From Conoideocrella luteorostrata (Eukaryota > Ascomycota > Sordariomycetes > Hypocreales > Clavicipitaceae): 53,677 bases of DNA. The stretch is from the NCBI GenBank assembly GCA_032433595.1, contig JASWJB010000309.1, positions 1 through 53,677 of the forward strand, written 5' to 3'. A model generated the notes under the pieces. The model made no database searches. It saw only the letters and a list, made by a program, of their open reading frames with translations, and was not told the DNA's origin. The position numbers and the translations under genes were made by a program. Positions within the stretch are counted from its first letter, which is position 1. Each line of letters opens with the position of its first letter. Shown in pieces: positions 33,577-46,038 of this stretch.

Positions 33577-34715
33577 TCGCTGGAGCGGCGACTTGGGAGC
33601 GACGGGTGCAATTCTCCTCTCAGCCGACGACGCGGATATTTTGGTCATGGCCTCCTCCCACCGCATTAAAAGACGAACTACTCCGTACCAACAATCGGAC
33701 ACGGCATGCACAAATTGTAAGTTTCGATTCCATGCCAGTGGAAAGCTTTCAATAATGTAACCAACAAAGTATCCAGTACATGCAGTGCGCCTAGTGCGCA
33801 GGGTACAATTCTTACTTTCTTGCCGCAGACTTATCATGGCACTTTGCCTAGATCGATTTGTGCTTGACACGCGTCGACACGAGATCGGATGTTTTTGCAG
33901 GCACGGCACTCTCATCCTCCTCCCTTCCTCTCCACCAAAAGTGCAGCACAGCTAACTACTATAAAGTAGTTAGTGCAATACCAAGGACAAGTAGGTTTAA
34001 TAAATCACACACGCGTGGCTTGGCAATACGCACAGTCACCAAGATTCAGGCGAGTGCAAGGAGCTGCCGATGGTTAGCTTTTTCCATGCGCACCATCGCG
34101 TCGCTAGCATCGCATTCCGACCAATAGTCCGGCTCAACTCGTCTGGTCTATTGCACTTGCACCAGGACTCGGTCACGTTGCCCATTGCGAAGCAAACGTG
34201 CGCCCGGAGTACAGTAGTTAGTTACTGTATCGTGTCAACTGGTACTGTGTTGTATGGGACGCATACTTCATTGATGTCTTACAGTACAATAAGCAGGTGT
34301 AACTATTCTGTTCCGCAATGTACTATACTAAACAGCGTTGAGTTTTATGTACAACATTACCAAAGCGGCACGGCCAGACGAGGCTCATATTACTTGGAAA
34401 TGAGGGATGTTTCTTGAGTAGGGGAGAACCTTATCTATACATATGCGTGCGTACGGTATCCTGCTTTACTGGAATACTTCGCCGCACACTTCCATCGCTC
34501 ACGAGTGGCTGGCACCAACCAGAGAGAGCAGACCATCCATGCCACAGAACACGCAGGAGGACAGGACGGAAGGATGGACATCGTAGAATACCCGCCGCGT
34601 GGCATCAGCGGAAGGCTACGGCGAAATTGATGCCTCAACACACAATAGTCATGATGACGACACGGTTGTCATTACGTCGTATTCCTCTAGTTTTCGGTCC
34701 GTCTTTGCCGACACC

Positions 34716-34772
34716 CAGAGCCAGAACCTGGAGCCAGAGCCAGAGCCCGGAACCATAGCCAGAACCAGAACC
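34716..34772. repeat. Imperfect hexamer repeat (AGCCAG/AACCAG)
   Basis: An imperfect run of AGCCAG, AACCAG and related hexamers is interrupted once or twice. It produces the apparent proline/glutamate- or glycine/serine-rich frames on both strands, which are not credible genes. Confidence 0.75.
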
Positions 34773-35754
34773 GTCAGTCCGTATCGCACGTCGTAGGGGT
34801 GTGCAGTGTGGTTGGTTGCGCTGCCCTTGCATGGACTGCGCACAAATAGCATCAGGCACAACTTGCTGCGTGGCTCAGAATTTTTGTTGGTGCTTTATCG
34901 CGACCAAGATCCTTGGCGTCCGCGTAGGACTCTCAACACATTTTTCAAGGTAAGAACTAAAATACCGCACCGCTATGCCGAGATATATGGCCTATCAAGC
35001 AATAGTCCCTCCGATCGTCCGTACGAACAAGCGGGCACAGAGCAAAGACAAGATAAGTGGCGCATAATCAGACAGATCTGTCGTTTCACTTTCAAACACC
35101 GAGAAACCTGGGTTAGAGCGAGATTGAGATCTGTCCGTGAGTACTCTACTGTAGTTTACATGCAAAACATGGAGCTCTTGCTATTGTACTCTATACAATA
35201 ACTATTGCATGTAACTAGCGCGTTGACCTACTACCAGAATTCATGGAGACATTACAAGACTGCTATTATTATGCATGGCATCGTAATTATTGTACGGTGG
35301 TCAAATCTCCGTATCCACACACTCCCTTTGGTCCACATATAGCTCGGTTGTTGAACAATATCAGAGAATGGTGGTGTATTGATCTAAGGAAAACAATGTG
35401 ATGGTGCCATGCGCCAAGCAGGAGTGAGGGAAGAGTGGTTCGATAATCGAAGTTGTCTGCATGACAAAGGTGAGGGCAAGGCCGGCGAATTCGGCCGTTG
35501 TCAATGGAAATGCGACAATAAGTTTGGGCTGGGCTGGACTTGAGCTTCAGCGGACTATGAATGTTGGAAAATGGAGGCTGGATGCTACGTTGTTCTACGC
35601 CCCATCTCGCGATTATCCATCAGACCTGTGGTTATAGGAATTGCGTAATACTATACGGTTAAAGGTATTAATAAAAGAATAACCCAAAAAAGTGGCTTTG
35701 TTCCCACCACGGCCCCGTCACGGTGAATGCTGGATCCAAGTGTCGATCCGCCGT

Positions 35755-35778
35755 TCTAGAAATATGGTGATTTCTAGA
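35755..35778. repeat. 9-bp-arm inverted repeat (hairpin)
   Basis: TCTAGAAAT (35755-35763) and ATTTCTAGA (35770-35778) are perfect inverted arms around a 6-nt loop ATGGTG. The left arm overlaps TTCTAGAA, the TTCnnGAA core of a heat-shock element. No gene starts nearby, so function is unproven. Confidence 0.8.
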
Positions 35779-37698
35779 TGTCGGCCCGGTGGAGTCGATA
35801 CTATGTTGAACTGCGGAAAATGACGACCAGGTCTCTTTTTGTGGATAAGGCGCTTTTGAACTACGTCGTCCCTCAGGCAAGATAAGCGTATGAAAAACCA
35901 AACCCCATGTCTTTGTTCTTATATAACAGATGGATTGACGGGGTGCATGGAGGCGGGATGGGCGGGCAGGCAGAGGACATACATTGCTGTACTTGCAGCG
36001 GAGATCTTTCACATTGAGCAGAATTCGCTAGCAAGACCATTTGTAATTCGGAAATGGGGTTTTATCGTTTCCGAATAGTAACCCGCCGAAGCCTGTTTCA
36101 CCTCGGGTTGACGTTGTTTTGTGCCACGATTCAACCAGAACGTTGCAATTCGTGAACAGACATTGATTATGTGAGGGGGATAATGAGGCATTTGGGGGCA
36201 TTCATGTGAACAGTATCGAATGAATTCCCCCCCCGGGCGCTATCTCGCATGTCTGGACTGAAATATTTGACTTCGTTTTTAATTTTCGTCTTATCTTATT
36301 TCGTCTGTTTAGCTTACATATTTATCTTCGTCGCCTGTGGATGCATCTCAGTTCGCAGCGCTAGAATTATTGAGGCTGACTATACCCTGCCGGGGAACAT
36401 TGACCAATAATTCGATATTCACAGTAATTTACGGACTCGCATCATGCGGCGCTGTACGAGGCAGACCGTCAACAGGGTTCCTGAACTAGGATCTAACTAG
36501 AAATTTCATTATCTGGCGATATCTTTCTGTTCGTTGGTTCTTGGCTACTCGTGGAAGAGATGTTTTGCCTCCATTCCATGCCTCATTGTAACACTACGTT
36601 GACATGTCCAGATACGAAGTTGCCTCTGATGAGATTCAACCACCAGCCCCATCGCGCTACGGCCTGCCCCGTCGCAGCGATGGTTTTCTCCTTGAGCTCT
36701 TTCAAACCGCCTTCTTCGAGACGGACTATTTGCTACTTAGCCCTAGACTGATGGGGGCTAGCAGTTTTCGTTCTCTGGCGGTTCTGCGACAAAACACGCA
36801 GGGTCATCATTCGAGCACCATTGCGGCGGAGCTCCAAATGTTGCCGAGGAACAGCGTGTTTGTTCTTGTGTTAATACAAGCTAATGTGGGAGGCTCTAGT
36901 TATCGTGTGCTAACCCTTATTGCCGTGCTCGTTCGACTGTTACAAAACGTGAGGCATTTTGCCCCCGAATCTAGGACAAGCTAGAGATCCTCTGCACAGT
37001 AATTCTCCTGCATCCCGTATTAATCAAGTATCGTCGTCTTCGATTGCTATGATGTTCACTCTGCCTAGCCCTGCAGGATCGAACGCGAATTTTTTTTTGT
37101 AGCTCGCAGTTTGCTTCTCATTTGTGCTTCTGTACATACGTGAACATGTCTCTGTCATAGCCGCATAGCCGCTCTCCCACGCAGCGCAGTTCAAGGAGTC
37201 GATCAGCTATTCCCTCTTATCTTTTTGCTGATGATACGAACGTGGTTGCCGATGAGTATTGTCATGGGGATGAGGCACACAGCGTCCGAGAATCTTGCAC
37301 CGTAAAAGAACCTCCTCCATCAAATTTGGTATCAACGTAACCTGATCATGTTTGCAAAGTGTACACCAAACGAATGAAATGCCAGCCAATACTCGCCGTA
37401 AGCTGGATTACTGTTAGTGCTTAATAAGAATTGTAACTCTACAGACTTTCCCATCCGTTAAATAATAAATATGGTATATACGAGCAGTCTAAATTGTTCT
37501 ACCGAAAAATATCTCTTGGTACCGGGTAGCCTGCACCGCAATGACTAAGCTGGAGTCCTCCAATTGGCAGGGTTCGTTCATCCAATCAGATGCCACCTAC
37601 TTAGGATCACATCTAAATTTTGAAGAGTATTCATTATTTCCTCATTGCCATTCCGTCCTAAGCCCTCGACACCATCGTCGGCACTATTGACTACAGCA

Positions 37699-38506
37699 AT
37701 GACAAGCTCAAATGCTTTGCGGCCCCCTGCGAGGTGCTTAGCACGAATTGGCTCACAGCTCGCCGGCCATGCGCTGCCCTCCTATTCCATCCGAGCAGCA
37801 TTCTCGACAACAGCCCGACAATGTAAGCGCAAGACGAAAGACAACAACAAGAGCCGGGGCGTCAGTAGCTTGTATGGATCGGGGCCTCGGGAGCATCTTT
37901 CCATGTCCGATATTCCACTGCCAAAGCCGCGCGACTTCAAACCAAAAATAGCTGTTGACGAAAACCATGGTCTTTGGGGATTTTTCCCCGAGCCAGGTAA
38001 GGCCCTGTTGACGCCCAAGGAAACAGAGGAGCACGGCCGAGCATGGACAGTAGAGGAGCTGCGAAGGAAGTCATGGGAAGATTTACATTCTCTGTGGTGG
38101 TTATGCTGCAAGGAGCGAAACATGCTGGCCACATCCAGGGCAGAGTTGGGGAGAGGCAAGCTTGGATTTGGCGAAAAGGAACTTGAAGCACGAGACGAAG
38201 AGGTATGCATGCGCCTGGGACCGCTCCTTATATGATTGTGACTCTAACTGACTGTTGCAATTAAAGGTCATGAAGACCATGCGAGCTATCAAACACGCCC
38301 TGACGGAACGACAGTACACTTGGCAAGACGCCGTTGATGTAGCAATGTCGGATCCCGAGATCGATATGCACGCCGAGGACGGTCACGTCTACAAGCCCGG
38401 AGCATACGAGGAGGATTTCGAATCTGAAGGAAGCTGGACAGATCCAAGCAAAGAAAACAGCAAGGATGGAGAGCTTGCCAAGGGCGATAAGGAGCTCAGC
38501 CGATGA
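37699..38506 (+). CDS. mrpl4: Mitochondrial large-subunit ribosomal protein uL29m (MRPL47/Mrpl4 family)
   Basis: Exons are 37699-38202 and 38267-38506 (intron GTATGC..TTAAAG with a CTAAC branch site), giving 247 aa. The N-terminal ~45 residues are basic, Ser/Thr/Arg-rich and end near AAFSTTARQ, a typical fungal mitochondrial presequence. The MRP-L47 core follows: HGLWGFFPEPGKALLTP, then the uL29 helix pair WTVEELRRKSWEDLHSLWWLCCKERNML (about 116-143, shown in parts) and VMKTMRAIKHALTERQYTW. The acidic C-terminal tail is fungal-specific. The product sits at the exit tunnel of the mitoribosome. The start at 37699 gives the best presequence, although the frame opens at 37645. The neighbour downstream, gdi1, is on the same strand but has its own promoter region. 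Confidence 0.93.
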
Positions 38507-39385
38507 AGATCGAAGCAGACAGGTTTAGTAGCGAGGCAGGGACATGCAATTTCATCAAGATTCGCCACATTAGTGTGAGCTAATGAGGCTGGCGGCAGAC
38601 TGGGTCGCGTGTAAATTATAGAAAGGTGTAACATAGGGGACATACCAACAAAGCAGAGCTAATCTACCAAGGGTCTGCGTCCAGGACGTTGCCCAGGAGA
38701 AGGGCAAGCAAATACTCCGTATCCCGTAGTTGAAATGTCTTGTTCTTGAGGAGTTGCTTGTATTGGATAGCCACACGCAGCAAGCGGGCTATCCACCAGA
38801 CGATCATACGAGACGTTGGGGAATTTATTAGACCAAGGGTTTTTGCAACTTCGTCATATGCCTGGCGGACGTGTATCGGTGGTTGGACGAAACCCCGGCT
38901 TCTCGGGGTTCTAATTGCCTTTGAAGCTGTCCGAGTGCCTCTTGATTCGGCCGCGATGGCTCCGCAGACAACAGCCGAACCGGATTGATACCGTCATTCT
39001 CCATATCATCATCACATTATCCAATCTGCCTACCCAGGTCAAACCAGGGTTCGACACCTCCCAACAGGGCTCAGAATCATTCGTCCCTTGTATTCCTCAT
39101 TTCATCACCGCCTTTGCTAGCCTTTTATTTTATTTTATTACGGATGGATCCTGGACGGCACCAACGCCGGCGCGAGCTAGCTGGGAGACATACTAGGGTG
39201 CTGGGGACGGGCGTGGACTCCCAAGTTCCCCACACCTCACCGATGCTTCGCTCTCGAGTCTAAAACCCCCGCCACTTCAACCCCTCCACCTTGCGTCCTC
39301 AGCTTCATAGTTTATCACAGGGCAACAGCCGCTCCGAGACGAGACGAAAGGAATAATACGACGATTCTGATACTATACCGCCATC
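38507..39385. other. Spacer between mrpl4 and gdi1
   Basis: This includes the mrpl4 3' UTR and the gdi1 promoter/leader. One TACTCCGTA lies at 38713-38721. The last ~150 bp before the gdi1 ATG are C/T-rich, as often seen in strongly transcribed fungal genes. No other gene is seen. Confidence 0.55.
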
Positions 39386-41455
39386 ATGGATGAGATTGCC
39401 AAGGAGTACGATGTCATTGTGCTGGGCACTGGTGAGTTGACATCCGATGTGGTTCGGCATTGAGTGCCGAACCGCCACAAGCTTGTCCCCGTAAGAGCTG
39501 AGGCATGGTTTGGCTGACCCTTACTGTTTGTTGTTATAGGCCTGACCGAGTGCATTCTCTCTGGGTATGGGGAGACTTGCTAATATTCGAAAAAGAGTGC
39601 CACGATATAGTTAGCTGACGCTACGATTTCATATTAGTGTGCTGAGTGTCAAAGGGAAGAAAGTCCTTCACATTGACCGCAACGACCACTACGGAGGGTA
39701 AGTCTCGTCTCCCTTCGCCGCTACTGCCACGAGCTATTGCATTTTGCACCATTTAATCATGCCTCGAGGCAGTGCATTCATATCTTGGAAATAATAGCCA
39801 CATGGTAAATCTTCTGCTAATTAAACTTTCTGGATAGAGAAGCTGCGTCGGTGAACCTCGAGACGGTACATTTCCCCCTTTACGTTATCTGCCCCTGAAT
39901 GCCTGCATGTATCTGACATACTATATTTGGTATAGCTGTTCAAAAAATACGGGAACTTCAAAGCTGGCGAAGAGCCGTGGAAAAACTACGGCCGGCTCAA
40001 TGACTGGAACATTGATCTTGTCCCCAAGTTCCTCATGTCCTCTGGAGAGCTGACTAATATTCTTGTTTCTACCGATGTCACTCGATATCTCGAGTTTAAA
40101 CAAGTTGCTGGCAGCTATGTCCAGCAGGGTACCTCGCCAAAGGCCACCGTCGCCAAGGTCCCTTCTGATGCTGGCGAAGCCCTCAAGTCTCCCCTTATGG
40201 GTATTTTTGAGAAACGACGCATGAAGTCCTTCATCGAGTGGGTTGGCAGCTTTGGCCTCAAGGACCCTGCCACCCATAAGGGTACGTAGCATTTGAATTT
40301 TTTTTTCCTCTTACACGCACAGTACGTGATAGCTAACGGATTGGAAGGACTTGATATGAACAACTGCACCATGAAGGACGTGTATGACAAGTTTGGTCTC
40401 GAGGCCACCACCAAGGACTTTATTGGCCACGCTATGGCTCTGTATCTCACCGACGATTATATCACCACTCCTGGCCAGGCTCCCGAGGCTATCCAGCGCA
40501 TCCGTTTGTACGGTAATTCCGTTGCTCGATATGGAAAGTCCCCTTACATTTACCCGCTGTACGGTCTCGGTGAGCTGCCTCAAGGCTTTGCTCGACTGTC
40601 CGCTATCTACGGAGGCACCTACATGTTGAACACCACCGTGAACGAGTTGCAGACTGACGGTGGGAAGGCTATCGGTATCAAGGCTACTATGAAGAATGGT
40701 GCCGAGGATATGCAGTTTGAGACTAAGGCTAAGATGATTCTTGGTGACCCATCGTACTTCCCTGACAAGACCAGAGTCTCTGGACACGTCTTGCGAGCCA
40801 TCTGTATTCTGAAGCACGCCTTGGCTGGCACCAATGACAGCGATTCGTCTCAGTTGATCATTCCTCAGTCCCAGGTGGGCCGCAAGAACGGTACGAAGAA
40901 CCACGACCCTATTTTGCTTTTTTGATATTCTAATTTTACAAAATCAATTGTGACATGTAATCCTGCTGACAACTTAACCAATATTTTTTTTACAGACATT
41001 TACATTGCCTGCGTATCATCCGCCCACAACGTCTGCCCCAAGGGTTACTGGATCGCCATTGTCTCAACCATCGCCGAAACATCCGCCAATCATCACCTCG
41101 AGCTCCAGCCTGGCCTGGACCGCCTCGGCAAAATTGAAGAACAATTCATGGTACGTTACATCCTACTGATAATCGCTTTACTTCATGTGATTATCAATCT
41201 CGCCAAACATTTCTTGCGAAACAAGAGAGTCTGACATAAGGGCACGTGTTTCTGAACTTCCAGGGCCCACCCATTCCCATCTACGAACCACTTGAAAATG
41301 GCACGAAAGACAACCTCTTCATCTCCAAGAGCTACGATGCCACTAGCCACTTTGAGACGACGACCGATGACGTCAAGGATATTTACCGCCGCTGTACCGG
41401 TGAGGAGCTTAAGGTTGAGGGCTTACGAGAAGGTATTACCGTATCTGACGAGTAG
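39386..41455 (+). CDS. gdi1: Rab GDP-dissociation inhibitor (GDI)
   Basis: Eight exons are 39386-39431, 39540-39564, 39638-39697, 39838-39865, 39936-40281, 40348-40890, 40996-41150 and 41264-41455. All phases close, giving 464 aa, close to the usual ~450. The N-terminus MDEIAKEYDVIVLGTGLTECILSG (here in two parts: MDEIAKEYDVIVLGTG, LTECILSG) carries the GxGxxG-like FAD-type fold shared with Rab escort protein. VLHIDRNDHYGGEAAS and FKKYGNFKAGEEPWKNYGRL follow. RYLEFKQVAGSYV and KDVYDKFGL belong to the Rab-binding and prenyl-binding parts, and YPLYGLGELPQGFARLSAIYGG is the family signature. GDI extracts prenylated, GDP-bound Rab proteins from membranes and recycles them through the cytosol. The first four exons are very short (25-60 nt), so gene finders may misbuild the start. 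Confidence 0.97.
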
Positions 41456-43356
41456 GAAACGCTTCCTTGAAAAAGCAACGGCAAAACAAAAAAATTAACC
41501 AAAGAGAAAGATGAGCAAGGACTGATACTGCGCCGGGGAGGCATGCAAACCATCTCTTTTTAGAATGTCAGGGCGGCGAATGCGTTGTTGTCTGGGTAGC
41601 TAGCATATCTGTCTGTCTATTGTCTTTTAATGCAAAATGGCACGATGTATCGACGAAAAATCTGATCCCTCGTATCAATGTCCTGCACCTTATCAAATTC
41701 CGGGAATTCCTCCAGTTTCTATGCCAAGGTCTTGAACGAACACTCGCATCCTGATCGGACATGTTGCAAGAGAATCATCCAGGACTCTTTTCATGTGTGA
41801 ACCGGTACAACAAGTACCGTGGTATAGTACATACTCTGCTGCAATTCCTGTTGCTGTAAAACGACAACCGCTACTCTATTACGGAGTACGGAGCAACATT
41901 CTAATCCGTGCATTTATTGTGCTCAAGAACTCTTTATCAAACAGCGCGACATATCCCATCACCAAACTAAGTAACTGGAAACTTGATCCAGCTCCAGAAC
42001 CGAATACCAACCGAGTCGGCCATCCGTGTGTTCCGTCGGTATGGCACATGCCGAACGTAAGTTGGGTCGAATCAACTGCTTGCCTACCTGTCTACCGGCA
42101 TGCCTGTTTGCCGGTGTCGTCTTACAAAGCATCAGCAAGTGGAACGGGCACATATTCTTTCCCTGTTCTCCAACCGCACTGCCGCCTCGCCGCCTCGTTG
42201 CTGGTCTGGACTAACGCACCTAATTCATCGAACGGGTTAAATAAGAGCAGGGTAGAGCAGAGCATGGAGATGCCTCACAATACTGACTACCTGGGTCAGC
42301 AACATTGTATTGGAACGGTGCCAAATCCCAGCTGGACGGCTTGCCGTGTGGCGCTCGGTCGATATACTATTGTCGCGATCTTCCTTACGCAGAGGTTAAA
42401 GGAGTAGGAACCTCAAGGCACGTCAACTCGTCTTATTCAGTGCTGAAGATCAGGATGGCTGAACGAGGCATTTCGTCATGACTAGAGCATTGCATATAGT
42501 ACAATAATTACAATCACAATTACAAGGCCGAGTACAACAACAAGTACGGGTTGCACCTACAACTACAATTACAGTTACAGTTGAAACAAAATTTTTGATC
42601 AAGAACTGCAGACTCTAGAATTCAGATAATCAGCCTCGGTTATTCACCTACCGATGCCACGTCATACGGCGGATCTGAAATACATGACAGACCAGGTTGT
42701 TCGATCTGTTGTGGAAGGGAAGCTTTGAGGGCTGGCGTTAGCCAATATAGAAATCTCGGGTCTGAATAGCAGAAAAATCCGTGGCACGGGGGATTAAGCA
42801 TAGTAACAGCTTAATTGAGCGGTGAATTGGTGAGGTACTCTGTATAGAACAGCTACATTGTGCTGCGGCTGTGAGGGAATGCCGCACACTCCGGCGCCTT
42901 CAAAAGAACATCACGTACAAAATAATCGTGGCGCTGGAATTCAGTTAATCGTCATTGCTGTCAACTTCACCAAATGGTTCTAATACAATGTGACGAGTAT
43001 GTGCATTATGTCTGCACCTGCCACACACGCCACATTACCGGAGCCTCGCATTATCCCTGGGTTTGGTGTCTGACCTCCGCTAATCGTGAATTAAATCTGT
43101 AGATTTACTGTGCCTGAGCACCCTCACATCAAACAATTTGAATATCTCATTTCACTCAATCTGCACCTTTTATATCATCCGCCTGGTTATTTTATTTGTC
43201 CGTTCTGTTCGAATCCACAACGCCGTCAACTCCGGACCAGAGAAGTGATAGAAATTTACCAACACACAGCAAAAGTGTGAGAATATAAAACAACACCAAT
43301 AATCAAGTTCACAGTCATCCAAATTTGCCATGCCCGCGTTACCGTTTGAGTTTTGC
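41456..43356. other. Convergent intergenic region gdi1 / nog1
   Basis: This 1.9-kb tail-to-tail spacer has no gene I can support; the 204-codon frame at 41793-42407 has no family-like features. It holds overlapping motif copies starting at 41880 (TACGGAGTACGGAG) and an imperfect ACAATT-type repeat near 42500-42585. Confidence 0.5.
42500..42585. repeat. Imperfect ACAATT/TACAAC hexamer-like repeat
   Basis: A run of related units (ACAATTACAATCACAATTAC and later TACAACTACAATTACAG) is interrupted by about 20 bp of unrelated sequence. It appears to be non-coding slippage-type DNA. Confidence 0.7.
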
Positions 43357-45540
43357 TTATCGTCGATTGGTCTTGCCCATGCCACGCTTGCCAGAGAACT
43401 ATTATCAACATTATTAGTACCGTGCTCAAAAGAAAACGACTTTGGCGGTTGAGTGTGTTGGACTTACCAAATGCTTTTCCAGAGAGACAGTAGTGTGTCT
43501 GTCGGCCTCACCCTGTCGGGCCATTCTGTTCATCTTCTTCTGGTGGAGCTTGGCGATGCGCTCGGCCTTTGTTCTTGTCAGTTCGTCCCGCACACCATCT
43601 TCACGACGGTTGGTGGTAGGGGCTCTGCTCTTGGAACGAGCACGCATGCGGTCGCGAGCGCTGGCGTCAACATCCATGGCATCGCCGTCCTCGGTGCCCA
43701 GGCGGCTTCTTGACATGGAGCGGCCGCGGCGAGGCTCCTTTGGCTGAGCACGGTCGGCCAAGTTGGTCGTGTCGACGCCCAACTGGTCCAGAGCGTCTTC
43801 AAGCTCCGAGTAGGTCTTCTTCATAGCCTTGCGGGGAATGATGGCTTGGTTCTTGAGTCTCTTCTTCATGCGGGCCTCATTTCGAATGAGCTGCTGCTTC
43901 TCGCGAATCAGTTCGGCTTTTCTCATGACTTCAGCCTCTTCATCATCTTCAATCTCTTCATCAGAATCATAGTAGCCTTCTTGCTCGAGCTTTTCCTCCT
44001 CTTCTTCAAGAGCGGCCAGTTTGGCCTCGATATCAGGATCGATGAAATCATACACGTTCTTTCCGTCAAAAATCTCAGGAATCTTGTCGTATTTCCAATC
44101 AGGATTGTCCAGAATGTAGTCGGTACGCATGTCGACATTGTACACTCCTGCGCCACCATTTTCGACCTCGACATCCCTTGCCAATTTGCGGCGATCGGGG
44201 TCTTCCTTGTCATATTTTTTCATGTTCTTAATGCCTTCAGGGATGAAAGTCTCCCGAGTCTGGCCGTCCATGGGCGTGGCTACGTGGATACGGGACATGA
44301 CATCTGCCAGCCGTCCACTAACGGCACCGCTACTATTTGTGCCAGCCTTCAGTTTCTGGTTCACTCTCTCGGCAATGAGGCGTTCACAAGCAGCATTCTT
44401 GACTTCCTGAACACCCTCCTGGGTGTTGCAAGAAAGTTGAAGCATCTCAATGTTGTCAGACTTCATCAATGCCTGAAGCTCGGCCTGGAGCTCTTCACTT
44501 AGGTCCTCTGGTCGGGCAACATCGATTTTGTTTATGACCAAGAAAACCAACTTGTTAGAGAAGAGTGGCTTGATGCTCTTGAAGAGCTGAATTTGTGCCT
44601 GAACGGTGTAGCCGCACTGCTCCGACAAATCCATAAAATACATAATGGCAGATCGAAGATGCGCAATGGCGGTAATACTAGATACGAGCTTGTCAATAAC
44701 TTATCCGTGATGGAAAAAATGGAGACATCAAAGTACGCTCCTGTAAACTCACCTCTGCATCTCAATAGTGTTCATCTCCTCGAGCGGATGATCCAAAATA
44801 CCGGGTGTATCTATAGCCTGGAATCGCAGATACTTGTAATCAAAGTGGCCCACAAACAAACTCTTGGTTGTGAAAGCATATGGCTGAACATCAACATCTG
44901 CTCGAGTAATGCTACGCAGGAAACTAGACTTGCCCACATTGGGATAACCGCAGATGAGCAGAGTTCGTGTATTGGGATCGATGGAGGGCAAACGTCCGAG
45001 ATGCTGTCGGACTTGATCCAGATACAAGAGCGAATCTTTCAAACGCCTGGTGATGGTAGCCATACGACCAAGGGCGGCCCTCTTCAGCTGCTTGCACTGG
45101 AAGAGAGATTGGCCATACTTGATAAGACGAACGTAGTCTCTGGAAATTGTTTCGATCAAGTGCTTGGCGGTTGAGAGCTGGCCAAGCGCGATACGGAAGT
45201 GGTCGGCATCGTAAAGAGTGTTGAGTAAATCCTTGTGGAAAGGATGAATATCTTGCAAGCGGGGGAAACTGTCGAGAATGGCACTGAATTTCTCTGAGAA
45301 AGTCTCCTGGGAATATTTGACCTTTCTAGTGTAGAAGGCTGGAAGCTGTGTTAGCACGATCAAAGTTCGAGGACACAGCCTGGAACGCGCAACGGGGTTT
45401 TCCTTCATACCTCGAATTCTGCTAATCTTGAAACCAGCACGGATCTGTGTCGGCAACTTGCGCTGGGTTCGACTCAACACAATGTCCAGGAACTCTTGCT
45501 GAGTCGGAACCGGGGGGATGTCCTTCCACGTCGTCTTCAT
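43357..45540 (-). CDS. nog1: Nucleolar GTP-binding protein 1 (Nog1), 60S biogenesis GTPase
   Basis: Exons are 45540-45411, 45338-44753, 44677-43468 and 43398-43357, giving 655 aa. The start [19 protein letters not shown] and the first junction [14 protein letters not shown] are highly typical. GTPase motifs are in order: G1 GYPNVGKSS (174-182), G2 around TTKS (200-203), G3 DTPG (220-223), G4 NKID (288-291). The third exon junction gives [19 protein letters not shown]. The C-terminal half is charged, with acidic runs and KR-rich segments. The final 42-nt exon supplies [13 protein letters not shown], the conserved Nog1 C-terminus, which a simple reading frame replaces with an unrelated tail. 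Nog1 acts on pre-60S particles in the nucleolus and inserts its C-terminus into the peptide exit tunnel. It is divergent from ura5. Confidence 0.97.
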
Positions 45541-46038
45541 CTTGGGCAATTTGGGTTATCGAGGAATCCGTGTTGTGGATGTACGCGGTGGTCTCAATGG
45601 TGCCGAGTGAGAACAACGATGCCCAAGGCGGTCAAACAATTTTTTTCTTCGCACATATTGAAGTGGGCGGAGCCTTGGCAAAAGGGTTTTATCGATAAGA
45701 TTGGATGGTGTGGTCAGCCAAGGTATTGCACCGCGGAAAACTGCACCGAAGGTACCTGTGTTCTTTCCTACTACTTTTCGCCCCGCTCAGTAACCCCACC
45801 AAGCTTTACGGCTTGTCACCAGGGCCTTCAAACGATATCTCAAGTGCAAACTTTTTCGGCCTATCTCTTCTCCAGCGCGTCTTTAAGCAAGACGGCTGGC
45901 ATTGATCTTGAAGCTAGTGTCTACTTTCGAAACAGAGGAAATTCTGGACACCGATAGCAGAAACATTATATTGCCCCGCCACTCTTATAATCTCTCTTCG
46001 GTAACCAATCTGCCCATAATCAAATCATACAAGCAAAG
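45541..46038. promoter_or_regulatory. Divergent nog1-ura5 promoter region
   Basis: This 498-bp head-to-head spacer must carry both start regions and any shared control for a ribosome-biogenesis and a pyrimidine-synthesis gene. It contains no copy of the TACTCCGTA motif. C/T-rich stretches precede the ura5 ATG, whose context is GCAAAGATG. No specific factor site can be named with confidence. Confidence 0.6.

Larger units (their letters stand above)
23706..37698. other. 14-kb gene-poor interval between TF and uL29m genes
   Basis: I found no coding region I can support. Frames reach about 100-160 codons on both strands with no recognisable motif (for example + 31536-32021, + 28536-28940, - 28946-29395, + 36604-36984). 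The interval is not obviously AT-rich. It holds TACTCCGTA copies (24991, 24998, 26377, 26384, 28251, 29954, 30897, 33558, 33565, 33679), several short tandem repeats, homopolymer runs (20 A at 32173-32192; 18 T at 33061-33078) and a 9-bp-arm hairpin at 35755. It may be an extended promoter for the transcription factor, may hold non-coding or lineage-specific transcripts, or may be eroded repeat DNA. Confidence 0.5.

Noticed and set aside
36604..36984. 126-codon plus-strand frame
   Set aside because: Length is within chance for this composition and no domain, signal peptide or neighbouring exon supports it.
41793..42407. 204-codon plus-strand frame between gdi1 and nog1
   Set aside because: It overlaps a copy of the dispersed motif, has erratic composition and no recognisable domain.
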